Positions 7,920 to 15,890 of a stretch of 17,396 nt of DNA are shown piece after piece; positions within the stretch are counted from its first letter, which is position 1; every line of letters begins with the position of its first letter. Origin of the DNA: CAYPHA01 sp964410215 (GTDB taxonomy: Bacteria; Calditrichota; Calditrichia; Calditrichales; CAYPHA01); contig CAYPHA010000088.1 of NCBI GenBank assembly GCA_964410215.1, positions 1 to 17,396 of the forward strand. The letters run 5' to 3'. The notes beneath the pieces are model-generated. The model had not been told where the DNA came from and did no database searches. It saw only the letters and a program-made list of their open reading frames with translations. A program made the position numbers and the translations under genes.

Positions 7920-10079
7920 CTATTTTAATGCGCTCAGGATAGATGAATGGTGATCGGTCCACGGCTCTACGGCCGGTGTTCTGGTATCTTCACGGGCCCA
8001 GCCATTCAGTACCAGGCGTTCATGCGATGCTTCCGACGGTCTGCCAAGTACGGCCCACTGGCACTCTTTTGCATCGGGATGCACATTGCCAAGATTTGAC
8101 TTTGAAAAAAGTGGCAAAGCAAGTCGTTGTGCATTCGCCTGCAATACCGGAAGCAGGTCGAGATGCTTGTTTGAAATATGAAACAGCAGCAGACCTTCCT
8201 GACTGAGAACATTATTATAGGCATATATTGCTTCAACCGTCAGTAAATGTACCGGTATCGCATCGCTTGAAAAGGCATCAATAATGATGAGATCATAAGG
8301 CTCAGGTTCAAAACGCTGCAGATTAAGCCGTGCATCTCCGAAAATCATGGATAGTTCAGCCCTGCAGCTATCGATAAAGCGGAAATACGTGCCGGCGATT
8401 TTCTCATTGTAGGGATCGAGCTCATATATATCGGCCGCCTGCCCTTCTTCAAGGTAAGTGAGAAGACTGCCTGTCCCGAGTCCGATTAATGCAATCCGCT
8501 CGAACTGGAAACCATTATCACTCAGCAATGCGCCCGAGGGTGTTGTACGATGGTAGTAGGTCAATGCCTCATGATGGCGCGCAGGATCAAGAAACTGAGA
8601 GCCATGCAGAGTCGTGCCGTGATTAAGATGACGGATGCCCCCTTTATCGTACACCCGGTATACTCCGTAATAATTGCGGTGTTGTACCAGATTTACCTGT
8701 CCGATTTTTATGGTATCAATCACATAACTCAGCAGGATGACTGACAGGGCGGTCAGAGCAGTGGCACGCGGATTCCGGCAAAAGGTAAAAAGCACGATAC
8801 CTGTAAGGCAGGCAAAGCCCAGGGTGATCAATGTGCTCCAATCCGTACCGGTCAGATCTAATACCACAGACCACAATAGCAGGACAATAATAACGACGGC
8901 CGGTCCTTCCCAGGTCCAGCGTTCTCTTCTTTCCGGTGCAACCAGATAATATCCGAGTGATGCCACTCCGATAGCGGTTGGAATTTCGATCAGAGATGTG
9001 CTGATAAGCGGAATCAGCCAGCTGACTGTTAAGCTTCCCAGCCATCCCCCCAGCGCTATCATCAGATAAAAGGATGATACGTTACCCGTATGAGCAGGTT
9101 TCAACCTGATCAGTTCTCCATGACATACCAGACAGACCACGAACAGCAGAATGCAATATAAAACTATTAAAAAAACAGCCGGGAGGATATAGGATTGAAG
9201 ATGCATGACAAAAAGTATAAGAAAGATAAAAGCTGCCAGTAAAAACCGTTCTTCTATCCATTTGGGATACCACATGTGCTGCTTGAAAGTTAGTACAAAA
9301 CTGATAAGATAAATCATCAGGGGTACAACCCAGAGAAGGGGAACCGCGGCGATATCGATTGTCAGCACATTTGTTACAGCCAGGAGAAACATGCTGGCTG
9401 CCGCACTGAAAACAAGCCACAATACCCGAATTTTTGTGCTGATATTCGCACCTCGATCCGGATTAAATTTGGATTCCGGCCGTTCGTTTTTCGTCTGGAC
9501 CGGCACCAATAGAATTGCAAATAATAGTAATACCAGGATTGTATAGCCATTCCGCCAGAGGACAAGCTGGGTTTGTATATCAAACCAACGCTCAATCACT
9601 AAGGGATAAGCGGTCAATGCCGCAATGGAACCGATATTTGATACGGCATACAGACTATAGGGATGCGTTCGCCGGCTGAGATCCGAGGAACTGACAAGAT
9701 TCTGCATAACCAGACTCACACTGGCCAGCAGGAAAAAGGAAGGTCCTATGGTCAGGAGTAGCATACGTAGAATTTCAACGACCATAGGCAAGCGGCCCAC
9801 CTCATCGAACCTGTCGATAGTGACCGGAAAGATCAGGCATACAAAAGTAAACAGTCCAAGCATTATATACCGGTAAACCGAAGCAGAAAATGAACGGCGC
9901 AGCCAGTAAGCCCAACTGTATCCTGCAAATAGCATCAACTGAAAGAAAAAAACGCAGGCGGCCCAGACTCCGAAACTTCCGCCGAATGAAGGAAGCAGAA
10001 TTTTCGCTGCAATTAATTCAATCAAAAACAGAAGGAAAGCGGCGAAAAAGACCGGGATTGTGAGCAGGTAATATATCAT
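7920..10079 (-). CDS. Multi-span membrane protein fused to spermidine synthase-like domain
   Basis: This encodes 719 residues. The first ~470 form a series of about 12-14 hydrophobic membrane segments, starting with a family-typical opening (AAFLLFLIELIAAKILLPSF). The C-terminal ~210 residues are a spermidine synthase-like Rossmann fold: GLGTGS at 533-538 for the nucleotide cofactor, IYELDP shortly after, GDAR at 581-584, DAFSSDAIPVHLLT from 601, and HISNKHLDL. This architecture is annotated as fused MFS/spermidine synthase; whether it makes a polyamine is unproven. The frame continues upstream to a TTG at 10208, but that stretch overlaps repeat copy A and precedes the first membrane span, so I chose the ATG at 10077-10079. 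Its ribosome binding site is weak. No polyamine gene is adjacent. Confidence 0.85.
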   Translation of the reverse strand: MIYYLLTIPVFFAAFLLFLIELIAAKILLPSFGGSFGVWAACVFFFQLMLFAGYSWAYWLRRSFSASVYRYIMLGLFTFVCLIFPVTIDRFDEVGRLPMVVEILRMLLLTIGPSFFLLASVSLVMQNLVSSSDLSRRTHPYSLYAVSNIGSIAALTAYPLVIERWFDIQTQLVLWRNGYTILVLLLFAILLVPVQTKNERPESKFNPDRGANISTKIRVLWLVFSAAASMFLLAVTNVLTIDIAAVPLLWVVPLMIYLISFVLTFKQHMWYPKWIEERFLLAAFIFLILFVMHLQSYILPAVFLIVLYCILLFVVCLVCHGELIRLKPAHTGNVSSFYLMIALGGWLGSLTVSWLIPLISTSLIEIPTAIGVASLGYYLVAPERRERWTWEGPAVVIIVLLLWSVVLDLTGTDWSTLITLGFACLTGIVLFTFCRNPRATALTALSVILLSYVIDTIKIGQVNLVQHRNYYGVYRVYDKGGIRHLNHGTTLHGSQFLDPARHHEALTYYHRTTPSGALLSDNGFQFERIALIGLGTGSLLTYLEEGQAADIYELDPYNEKIAGTYFRFIDSCRAELSMIFGDARLNLQRFEPEPYDLIIIDAFSSDAIPVHLLTVEAIYAYNNVLSQEGLLLFHISNKHLDLLPVLQANAQRLALPLFSKSNLGNVHPDAKECQWAVLGRPSEASHERLVLNGWAREDTRTPAVEPWTDHHSSILSALK

Positions 10080-10151
10080 CTTTTGTAAGTATGGTGTATC
10101 AACTTTGAACCTGTTACCCCTGTCTTGTTCGTAACTTAAAAGCAGTAAATG

Positions 10152-10258
10152 CAACCGCGCGAGCCGGAGAACCATGTACAGAAAATACAAAGCCTGTTTG
10201 GCGTCCAAACGGGTCCAGCGGCTGTTCGCATCGGCTGCGGCGAATTGGTTATAAGGCC
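10152..10258 (+). repeat. Dispersed intergenic repeat, copy A
   Basis: It starts with CAACCGCGCGAG, continues with ACCATGTACAGAAAATACAA (10171-10190), then a hairpin GTTTGG-CGT-CCAAAC within 10192-10214, then AGCGGCTGTTCGC, and ends near GGTTATAAGG. Copy B (14482-14630) has the same order: CCATGTATAGAAAAT, GCCTGTCC hairpin, AGCGGCTGCTCGC, TTGTTA. The terminal AACC and GGTT are complementary. It separates the membrane/spermidine-synthase-like gene from the PIN toxin gene. Confidence 0.65.
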
Positions 10259-10272
10259 AATTATTGATACAA

Positions 10273-10686
10273 TTATATTGAAAGTAATCTTAATAACTCA
10301 TCAGGATCATATACAGGAATCTTTGAAAATTCAAAATCTTTTCGGTTACGGGTAACGATTCCTTCAATCCCATTCTTACGAGCCGATTCATGAATTACGC
10401 TATATTCAAAGTCTAAAAATCTGGAGTGTAATGCTGATTCGAGAACAGATCTGTTAATTTCGGTGACATTAAATATATTTAAAATATTCTCAATCTGTAT
10501 ACTTGCTTCCTTATGATCCTTAACTTTTTCAACCAGGTAATAAATTGTTGTAACAGTAGTGGCGCATACAAAACCTTCAATCTTTTTCTGTTCCGCCTCA
10601 GCAATGAGAAGTGAGGCTTTTTTAAAAAACGGTTCCCGAAGAAGCATGACATCAAGAATTACATTGGTGTCAAAAAGAATTTTCAT
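10273..10686 (-). CDS. PIN domain toxin of a VapBC-like pair
   Basis: This encodes 137 residues of the PIN nuclease fold, the toxin class that cleaves RNA using a cluster of acidic residues and Mg2+. The opening KILFDTNVILD (D6) and the late IVTRNRKDF (110-118, with D117) are diagnostic. The central motif usually read as DFEDA is here DFEYS (92-96), and the usual aspartate before IVTRN is a glutamate (E108), so the active site may be altered. Its ATG overlaps the stop of the upstream ribbon-helix-helix gene by four bases (ATGA), the normal antitoxin-first arrangement. Expression is expected to be coupled to and repressed by the antitoxin. The identification of fold and pairing is confident; catalytic competence is uncertain. 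Confidence 0.88.
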   Translation of the reverse strand: MKILFDTNVILDVMLLREPFFKKASLLIAEAEQKKIEGFVCATTVTTIYYLVEKVKDHKEASIQIENILNIFNVTEINRSVLESALHSRFLDFEYSVIHESARKNGIEGIVTRNRKDFEFSKIPVYDPDELLRLLSI

Positions 10687-10925
10687 AGATACTTTTGCTC
10701 GAGGTGTTTTTTATAATCAGATTCATCTACTTTTTTATTAGCAAGCGAACCATATAGGGATTTCACGTTGGGTGGCAAATTTGATTCTTCCCGGTTATCT
10801 TCGGCAGAAATATGATTAAAATAGTCCGCGACGATACGTGATAACGATTTACCTCTTTTTCGTGCTACGCGTTTTGCCTTTTTAATCAATTCGTCATCAA
10901 TACGAAGAGTTAATTTATTTTGCAT
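10683..10925 (-). CDS. Ribbon-helix-helix antitoxin (DUF6364-like)
   Basis: This encodes 80 residues. The first ~40 (KLTLRIDDELIKKAKRVA, then RKRGKSLSRIVADYF) form a ribbon-helix-helix DNA-binding unit of the DUF6364 type: a basic strand with alternating polar residues, then two helices. The acidic, proline-containing tail (about 41-80) is the expected toxin-neutralising segment. It precedes the PIN toxin gene and overlaps it by ATGA, so the two form one operon. Such antitoxins bind their own promoter as dimers; an imperfect dyad at 10933-10953 directly before the start is a candidate site. GGAG lies seven bases before the ATG. Neutralisation of the neighbour is inferred from family and order. 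Confidence 0.87.
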   Translation of the reverse strand: MQNKLTLRIDDELIKKAKRVARKRGKSLSRIVADYFNHISAEDNREESNLPPNVKSLYGSLANKKVDESDYKKHLEQKYL

Positions 10926-10932
10926 TTTATCT

Positions 10933-10953
10933 CCATGTACGTCGGTGTACTGG
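10933..10953. promoter_or_regulatory. Candidate operator of the toxin-antitoxin operon
   Basis: CCATGTAC (10933-10940) and GTACTGG (10947-10953) form an imperfect dyad around a six-base centre, immediately upstream of and touching the antitoxin ribosome binding site. Position fits autoregulation by a ribbon-helix-helix dimer. The dyad is short and could be chance. Confidence 0.3.
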
Positions 10954-11133
10954 AAAATAATACGTCAAACCCGGATTTACAAGGGAAAAATTTAAAAACT
11001 AACGCATGATGACCATATAACCACCAGGCCTAAGCTGATATTATTTAAAAGGTCCTGCCAATAAATATACTGTTATCACTTTTCGTCATTTTTCTCGCTT
11101 ATGGTATTAGAATTTAAAAATGATACTTTTATC
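10954..11133. other. Divergent intergenic region between toxin-antitoxin operon and secreted protein gene
   Basis: This A+T-rich spacer must hold promoters for two divergent units. I cannot identify a confident -10/-35 pair, and FCB-group promoters often do not follow the E. coli consensus. No gene is seen. Confidence 0.4.
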
Positions 11134-11140
11134 AGGAGGA
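11134..11140 (+). promoter_or_regulatory. Ribosome binding site deciding the start at 11144
   Basis: AGGAGGA lies three bases before the ATG at 11144. It shows that translation starts there, with the basic signal-peptide start MKKSSYR, and not at the in-frame ATG at 11120. Confidence 0.85.
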
Positions 11141-11143
11141 TAT

Positions 11144-14100
11144 ATGAAAAAATCCAGCTACAGGCACATCATTCTTCAAATGGCATTCTATTTCGTAGCA
11201 ACTGTGTTATTTGCCCAGAGTGAAGTGGATCCCTTAACAGGTAAAGAAAACCTGTCCGGCTCAAGTGAATTTATGATGATCTGGAGCCAGACGCCGGATG
11301 GCGAAACTTCAGGCAAAAATTCTTACCAAAAGATATATGATTACCTGAAACCTCTAAATAATCAGGACCATTTTCCTATTGATGAACGGGTTATAGTCAA
11401 TCCCATACATGAGGAATCCGGAGACAACAGAGTCGCTTTCAGCAACCAGGTGGATGTCGCTACCGGCGATTTTAATGAAGACGGATTTGATGATGCCGTC
11501 GGCGCATGGCAGGGACCTGATTCCACAATATTGATCTGGGTACCGCAAATTAACCGCATATCACTGGTATGGGAAGAATCCGCCATACTGGAAAGTGAAT
11601 ATAAATTGTTTCCGGGAAGCAATAAAACGGCGGGGCATTTTCGTGTTGCAACCGGTGATTTTGACGCCGACAGGGAAGATGAATTTGTATTGGTATATCA
11701 TGGTACGGATGAAAGAATCCATATCGAAGTATTTGATACGGACAGCACACGCATTCCGCGACGTGTCGGGTCGTATATCGATGAGGAATTACCGGTGGAA
11801 CCTACCGGTCTGATTGCACTGGATATAGCCGTAGCCGATTTCAACCTCGATGGTCGTGATGAGCTTGTTCTCACCAGCCGGGATGCGGATGGCGGATCCG
11901 GCGATCTGTGGGCCATCTATGTAAAGGTTTTGGAATTGCATAATGGCGGCGACTATGAATTAAATCAAACAGCCAGAAAAATTGTGATGGAAGAACCTGT
12001 TTACGATAACACCATTGCCAGACCCATTAACCTGGCCCTAACGACCGGAGATTATAACCTGGATACGGTTGATGAAATTGGTTTGGTTTTCAGTTTTTAT
12101 AAAAGCAATGAAGAAAACAGCGATGACACATTCTTCTTTATTATGAAAGTAAATGAGAATCTGAGCAGCATTGAAATTCCGCTGGCGGAAGGTGTATCAA
12201 GCCGCAGAAACAACGGCGGTTCGATTGAATCTTTAAGTATTGCTTCCGGTGACGTTAACGGGGATGGTAGTGAAGAAATTGTTTATATGATCGGGCCATC
12301 GTTCTATGTGTATGGTGCAGACAGTCTGCTGCATCCTGATTACAAAATGCAGGATGGCGGCTATGGCGGGCAGGATGACTATTACAGTAACCGCTTTCTT
12401 GGTGTGGCTGATCTGGACCAGAACGGGCGGGCGGAAATTATCATCGTGAAAAACACCGATAAGGACAATATCCAGCAATATAAGATCAGGGTACTCGAGA
12501 CAAACCGGCATTTCTCCAGGCTTGAAGCCAAAGCCGAAAGACTGGAAGAAGAGCCCACACAGGGAAGCAGCAAAAATAACCGGTCACGAAATTTTGCTAT
12601 TGCCGTAGGCGATTTCGATGGCGATCGTACCTATCTGGGCGCACCGACACGATATTATGAGTATGGTGTCAGTCAGCCGCTGGTGATCCTCAATTCCCCC
12701 CCCGTGCATTTTGATATCCTTGATAATGAAGTACATGATGTCAATACCTGCTATAATGGCAGTGATTGCGAACATAGTGTTACCTATGCTAAAACCACCT
12801 CCGGATCGGTGCGCATTTCTTCTACGACAGGTATGGACTGGGTAGCCGATACAACAAACACCGATAGAGGCGCATTTTATGGAAATAGTATTGATTCATC
12901 GATGCATACCTCTTACGGGGAAGGTTTTGCCCGTAACCGCACCCGGTCGGAAGAATTCTCGATCAGTTTTTCTGCGGAGGCGATTACCGAAGATCTCATC
13001 TTTGGCACCGTAACCGATTATGTGATCTGGGAGTATCCCGTTTTTGCGGATGATACTTTACGCGGATATGTGGCCGTTGTTGATCCCCAGGGCCCGATCA
13101 AAACCTGGTACAGTACGGAAAGCTGGCCGGGACAGTCTTATATTCCCAACCATGAAGTGGGCAATATTCTCTCCTATTCCGAATACAGTAACCTGACTTC
13201 CAATGATTATCTCAGCGATGCTATAAAACTCGATAATGGTATTCGCTTTGGCTTAAGCCCCACATCCAATTATGAGTGGGAACTGAACTGGAATTCCTGG
13301 CAGGAAAGCGGCGCGGCGGATTATCAGGTGATTGGTTCTGAGGTTACAAACAGTACATCTCTAGGATTAGAGATTGATTTCTATGGAGAGCTCACTGGAA
13401 AAGTAGGTGAAGAAACTAAAGGTACCTATACCGAAACGGAAATCAACACCCACAGCACAAGAGTGGCTGAGGATATCGATGTAAAAGTTGCATTGGGTAA
13501 TATTGCAGACAGTGAAAAACGTTATGATGTGACGCCTTATGCCTATTGGGCCAAAAACGGGGCATTGGTTGTAGATTATGCCGCTCGTCCACAGTTGGCA
13601 CCTGCCGGGCAGCCCGAGACCTGGTGGCAGGAAATGTATGGTAAAGAACCGGATCCCGCATTTATTCTTCCATTCCGTTATCACCCGGAAAAGGGATTAT
13701 CTCTAAGCGAAGATGCCAAACGTTATTTATCCAATGATATACAGTTTTTCCCGGCCAAAGCCGCACCCGGAGAAACGGTTGTTATTGTTGCCCGTGTTCA
13801 TAATTACAGTTTAATCGACACCGATCAGCCGGTAAAAGTACGTTTTTATATCGGTGACCCGGATGATGGTGGCGAAGCGATTATCGGCACCGGAGGAGAA
13901 ACCGATGTATCGACAGACGATTTCCTGCAGACCCGGAGCAGTGCTCTTGTAAAGATGAGCTGGGAAGTTCCACAAAATATATCCACGTTTCCACGCATCT
14001 ATGCCGTTATCGATCCTGATGATGATATTTCAGATGAGATACATGTTAATAATAACAAAGGCTATAATGTTCTTGGCAGTCCTTTTGCCACAGCCATTGA

Positions 14101-14389
14101 GGATAAACAGCAGGCACACATGCCTATGCGTTTTGAGCTAATGCAGAACTATCCCAATCCGTTTAATCCGACAACGACCATTGAGTATTCTTTACCGGAG
14201 AAAACCCACGTACGCTTAAACGTTTATGACATATTGGGTCGTCATGTACTCAATCTGGTTGATGAACAACAAACGCCCGGTACACATAAAGCGGAGCTTG
14301 ATGCCGGTAAGCTTTCCAGCGGCATCTACTTTTATAGTATGCAGGCCAAAGGCATTACAATAAGCCGACGCATGATATTAATAAAATAA
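11144..14389 (+). CDS. Large secreted FG-GAP/VCBS repeat protein with CARDB-like and sorting domains
   Basis: This encodes 1081 residues. The signal peptide is MKKSSYR plus a hydrophobic stretch to about residue 23, with a likely cut before SEVDP. Seven repeats of the FG-GAP/VCBS calcium-loop type follow, with DxDxDxxD-like loops at about residues 109 (DFNEDGFDD), 172 (DFDADREDE), 232 (DFNLDGRDE), 303 (DYNLDTVDE), 370 (DVNGDGSEE), 423 (DLDQNGRAE) and 490 (DFDGDRTY), suggesting one propeller. Residues ~510-860 are an unassigned beta-rich region. About 868-960 resembles a CARDB adhesion domain (APGETVVIVARVHNYS). From 995 to the end is the NYPNPFNP sorting module ending in LIK. It is most likely a type IX-like secreted or surface-bound protein. 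Ligand and partners are unknown. It is transcribed divergently from the toxin-antitoxin operon and seems monocistronic. Confidence 0.9.
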   Translation: MKKSSYRHIILQMAFYFVATVLFAQSEVDPLTGKENLSGSSEFMMIWSQTPDGETSGKNSYQKIYDYLKPLNNQDHFPIDERVIVNPIHEESGDNRVAFSNQVDVATGDFNEDGFDDAVGAWQGPDSTILIWVPQINRISLVWEESAILESEYKLFPGSNKTAGHFRVATGDFDADREDEFVLVYHGTDERIHIEVFDTDSTRIPRRVGSYIDEELPVEPTGLIALDIAVADFNLDGRDELVLTSRDADGGSGDLWAIYVKVLELHNGGDYELNQTARKIVMEEPVYDNTIARPINLALTTGDYNLDTVDEIGLVFSFYKSNEENSDDTFFFIMKVNENLSSIEIPLAEGVSSRRNNGGSIESLSIASGDVNGDGSEEIVYMIGPSFYVYGADSLLHPDYKMQDGGYGGQDDYYSNRFLGVADLDQNGRAEIIIVKNTDKDNIQQYKIRVLETNRHFSRLEAKAERLEEEPTQGSSKNNRSRNFAIAVGDFDGDRTYLGAPTRYYEYGVSQPLVILNSPPVHFDILDNEVHDVNTCYNGSDCEHSVTYAKTTSGSVRISSTTGMDWVADTTNTDRGAFYGNSIDSSMHTSYGEGFARNRTRSEEFSISFSAEAITEDLIFGTVTDYVIWEYPVFADDTLRGYVAVVDPQGPIKTWYSTESWPGQSYIPNHEVGNILSYSEYSNLTSNDYLSDAIKLDNGIRFGLSPTSNYEWELNWNSWQESGAADYQVIGSEVTNSTSLGLEIDFYGELTGKVGEETKGTYTETEINTHSTRVAEDIDVKVALGNIADSEKRYDVTPYAYWAKNGALVVDYAARPQLAPAGQPETWWQEMYGKEPDPAFILPFRYHPEKGLSLSEDAKRYLSNDIQFFPAKAAPGETVVIVARVHNYSLIDTDQPVKVRFYIGDPDDGGEAIIGTGGETDVSTDDFLQTRSSALVKMSWEVPQNISTFPRIYAVIDPDDDISDEIHVNNNKGYNVLGSPFATAIEDKQQAHMPMRFELMQNYPNPFNPTTTIEYSLPEKTHVRLNVYDILGRHVLNLVDEQQTPGTHKAELDAGKLSSGIYFYSMQAKGITISRRMILIK

Positions 14390-14398
14390 CCGGGATCA

Positions 14399-14416
14399 AA
14401 TGCGAAGCGACGCATT
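14399..14416 (+). terminator. Short hairpin after the 1081-residue gene, weak terminator candidate
   Basis: AATGCG and CGCATT form a six-base stem around a six-base loop, ten bases after the stop codon. No T-run follows directly (a run of six T starts some 27 bases later), so termination is only a possibility. Confidence 0.3.
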
Positions 14417-14481
14417 GCTGGTATAGGTTCTATCTTATATGATTTTTTATCGCTCATGGTTGTTTTTACTCAAAAGCTATC

Positions 14482-14630
14482 GAACTACCGGGCTCCGTCA
14501 CGATAGTCTGAAGGCCATGTATAGAAAATCTAGTGCCTGTCCGGCTGGCGCCAGCCTGACAGGCGCTTCAACCGGCGTCAAGACGGGCGTAGCGGCTGCT
14601 CGCGGCTACTGCGGCGTGTTGTTAGCAGCA
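14482..14630 (+). repeat. Dispersed intergenic repeat, copy B
   Basis: It aligns by eye with copy A: CCATGTATAGAAAAT (14515-14529) against CCATGTACAGAAAAT, then a GCCTGT hairpin, then AGCGGCTGCTCGC against AGCGGCTGTTCGC, ending in TTGTTAGCAGC. It is longer than copy A because it contains an extra CGGCGTCAAGACGGGCG segment. A 67-codon open frame runs through it (14439-14642), but the composition is that of the repeat and I do not call it a gene. Confidence 0.65.
14535..14564. repeat. Near-perfect 30-base palindrome inside repeat B
   Basis: The arms are GCCTGTCCGGCTGGC and its inverse with a single mismatched pair, centred on GGCGCC. Related hairpins occupy the same place in copies A and D. 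In RNA or single-stranded DNA it would form a very stable stem. Confidence 0.8.
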
Positions 14631-14643
14631 ATTTTAAAATAAA

Positions 14644-15705
14644 CTAATATTTTATCCTTACCGGAGACAATTCAATTTTCCAGTCACCTGAATTATACAC
14701 AGCAATAACCTCAACATCACCCTCAATGTTCATTCGTTTTATGTTCATTTTATTATCGTCATTTGTCGCATAAATAATACCCTCGCCATCAGGCAACCAA
14801 CAAATATCAGTGTAGTTTCTGTCATCATTTCTAAAGTTTGTCATGCGAGAAGTACCGATATCAAAAATAGTTAAAACTTCAGATATATGTCCAAAGCACA
14901 CTTTATCTCCACCTGGTGAAATTTTTGGACTACTAATATAATCAATACCCAGAACGCCAACATCAATTGTGTCAAGATCAAATAGACTTTGATGAAAAGA
15001 TCCAATATTATCTGTTAAAAACAACTGATTGTACTCTTCATTATCGCCAACTTTCATGCGATAGTAAATTAACTTTGAAGCATCTGGCGTCATATCAAAA
15101 TTAAAAATCCCATTCTCCTTTTCAAGTGTAATCGAGGTTAAAATGCCGCCAGACTTGTCTATTGAGCATATATTATTTTCATAAATAAAATAAATCGTTC
15201 TCGAATCATTCGAGATTGTTGGCTGACTACTCTTATGGTCTGTAAGCCTTTTTAAATCGGTTCCATCCACATCAATAATACACAAGGATGATTGAGTTAA
15301 GGCCATATCAAATTGGATCATTGCTATACATGATTGGTCAGAAGCTACAGAAAGTTCTGGAATGAAATAGTTTTTGGTAGAGTAAATAGTATCAAATTTA
15401 TGATTACGAACATCATACAATACAATATATGATGAATCTCTAAGAGTTTTTGAAAAAACTATTTTGTTTGCCTCGGGGAACCAATCAACTTCAGTAATAT
15501 TTTCACCTGCTTGTGAGGTCGTATAGATGATTCGTTCATCTGATCCATACTCATCCAGTAATACTAATTTTGAATTATGTGTTGAGAAATCGTGATATGC
15601 GCCAACTATCCAAGTTTTTTCTTTTTTAGAACTCGAGACACCATTATCACAGCTTTGTATGAATAAAGATATAACAGTTAAAAATATGATTATTAAAATG
15701 CGCAT
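14644..15705 (-). CDS. Lipoprotein with TolB-like beta-propeller repeats
   Basis: This is 353 residues from an ATG at 15703-15705. The start MRILIIIFLTVISLFIQSC has a hydrophobic core and a cysteine at residue 19 in a lipobox-like position (I-Q-S-C), so export and lipidation are likely. The body carries about six WD40/PD40-like units with the pattern dW.Pd..kIvfs: VDWFPEANKIVFSK, ISNDSRTIYFIY, MTPDASKLIYY, ISPGGDKVCFGH, CWLPDGEGIIYATND among them. This is a TolB-type propeller; function is unknown. The open frame runs upstream to 15813, but those 36 codons encode a HicB fragment and not a signal peptide, so I exclude them. The gene is A+T-rich (15001-15060 has 20 G/C against 34 in 9001-9060), suggesting a different origin from the neighbours. 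Confidence 0.8.
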   Translation of the reverse strand: MRILIIIFLTVISLFIQSCDNGVSSSKKEKTWIVGAYHDFSTHNSKLVLLDEYGSDERIIYTTSQAGENITEVDWFPEANKIVFSKTLRDSSYIVLYDVRNHKFDTIYSTKNYFIPELSVASDQSCIAMIQFDMALTQSSLCIIDVDGTDLKRLTDHKSSQPTISNDSRTIYFIYENNICSIDKSGGILTSITLEKENGIFNFDMTPDASKLIYYRMKVGDNEEYNQLFLTDNIGSFHQSLFDLDTIDVGVLGIDYISSPKISPGGDKVCFGHISEVLTIFDIGTSRMTNFRNDDRNYTDICWLPDGEGIIYATNDDNKMNIKRMNIEGDVEVIAVYNSGDWKIELSPVRIKY

Positions 15706-15726
15706 GAAAAATATCTCTGATTTATA

Positions 15727-15813
15727 CATCGATTGGCAGCCCTCAAGATCGGGACAATAGGCATAATAACCGTTATTATCTTTTTCGATGATAACGCCAA
15801 CTTTATATGTCAT
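15727..15813 (-). pseudogene. hicB: 5' remnant of a HicB antitoxin gene, in frame with the downstream lipoprotein
   Basis: From the ATG at 15811-15813, the first 29 residues read MTYKVGVIIEKDNNGYYAYC, then PDLEGCQSM. This is the characteristic HicB N-terminus, in which the IEKDeDGYYAYCPeLpGCqs block forms the first strands of a partial RNase H fold. In an intact HicB it would continue with a GDT.eEAl.ni.eai stretch and a DNA-binding tail to about 70-130 residues. Here it stops at QSM and passes without a stop into a few residues and then the lipoprotein signal peptide. An AAGGTG precedes the ATG by some eight bases, so it could still be translated. No hicA gene is visible on either side. I infer a deletion or insertion junction near 15725. 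Confidence 0.75.
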
Positions 15814-15890
15814 AAAAACACCTTTTATTTTTTTACGAAAATTATGGAATTTAAACTGAATGATAAAACAAAATATTCATTCATTTGAAG

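Noticed and set aside
8716..9045. Long minus-strand frames inside the membrane/spermidine-synthase-like gene (also 9082-9420)
   Set aside because: They are out-of-frame shadows of a gene with clear membrane spans and domain motifs.
14439..14642. Plus-strand 67-codon open frame
   Set aside because: It runs through repeat copy B and its 30-base palindrome; its Ala/Gly/Thr-rich product reflects the repeat and there is no ribosome binding site.
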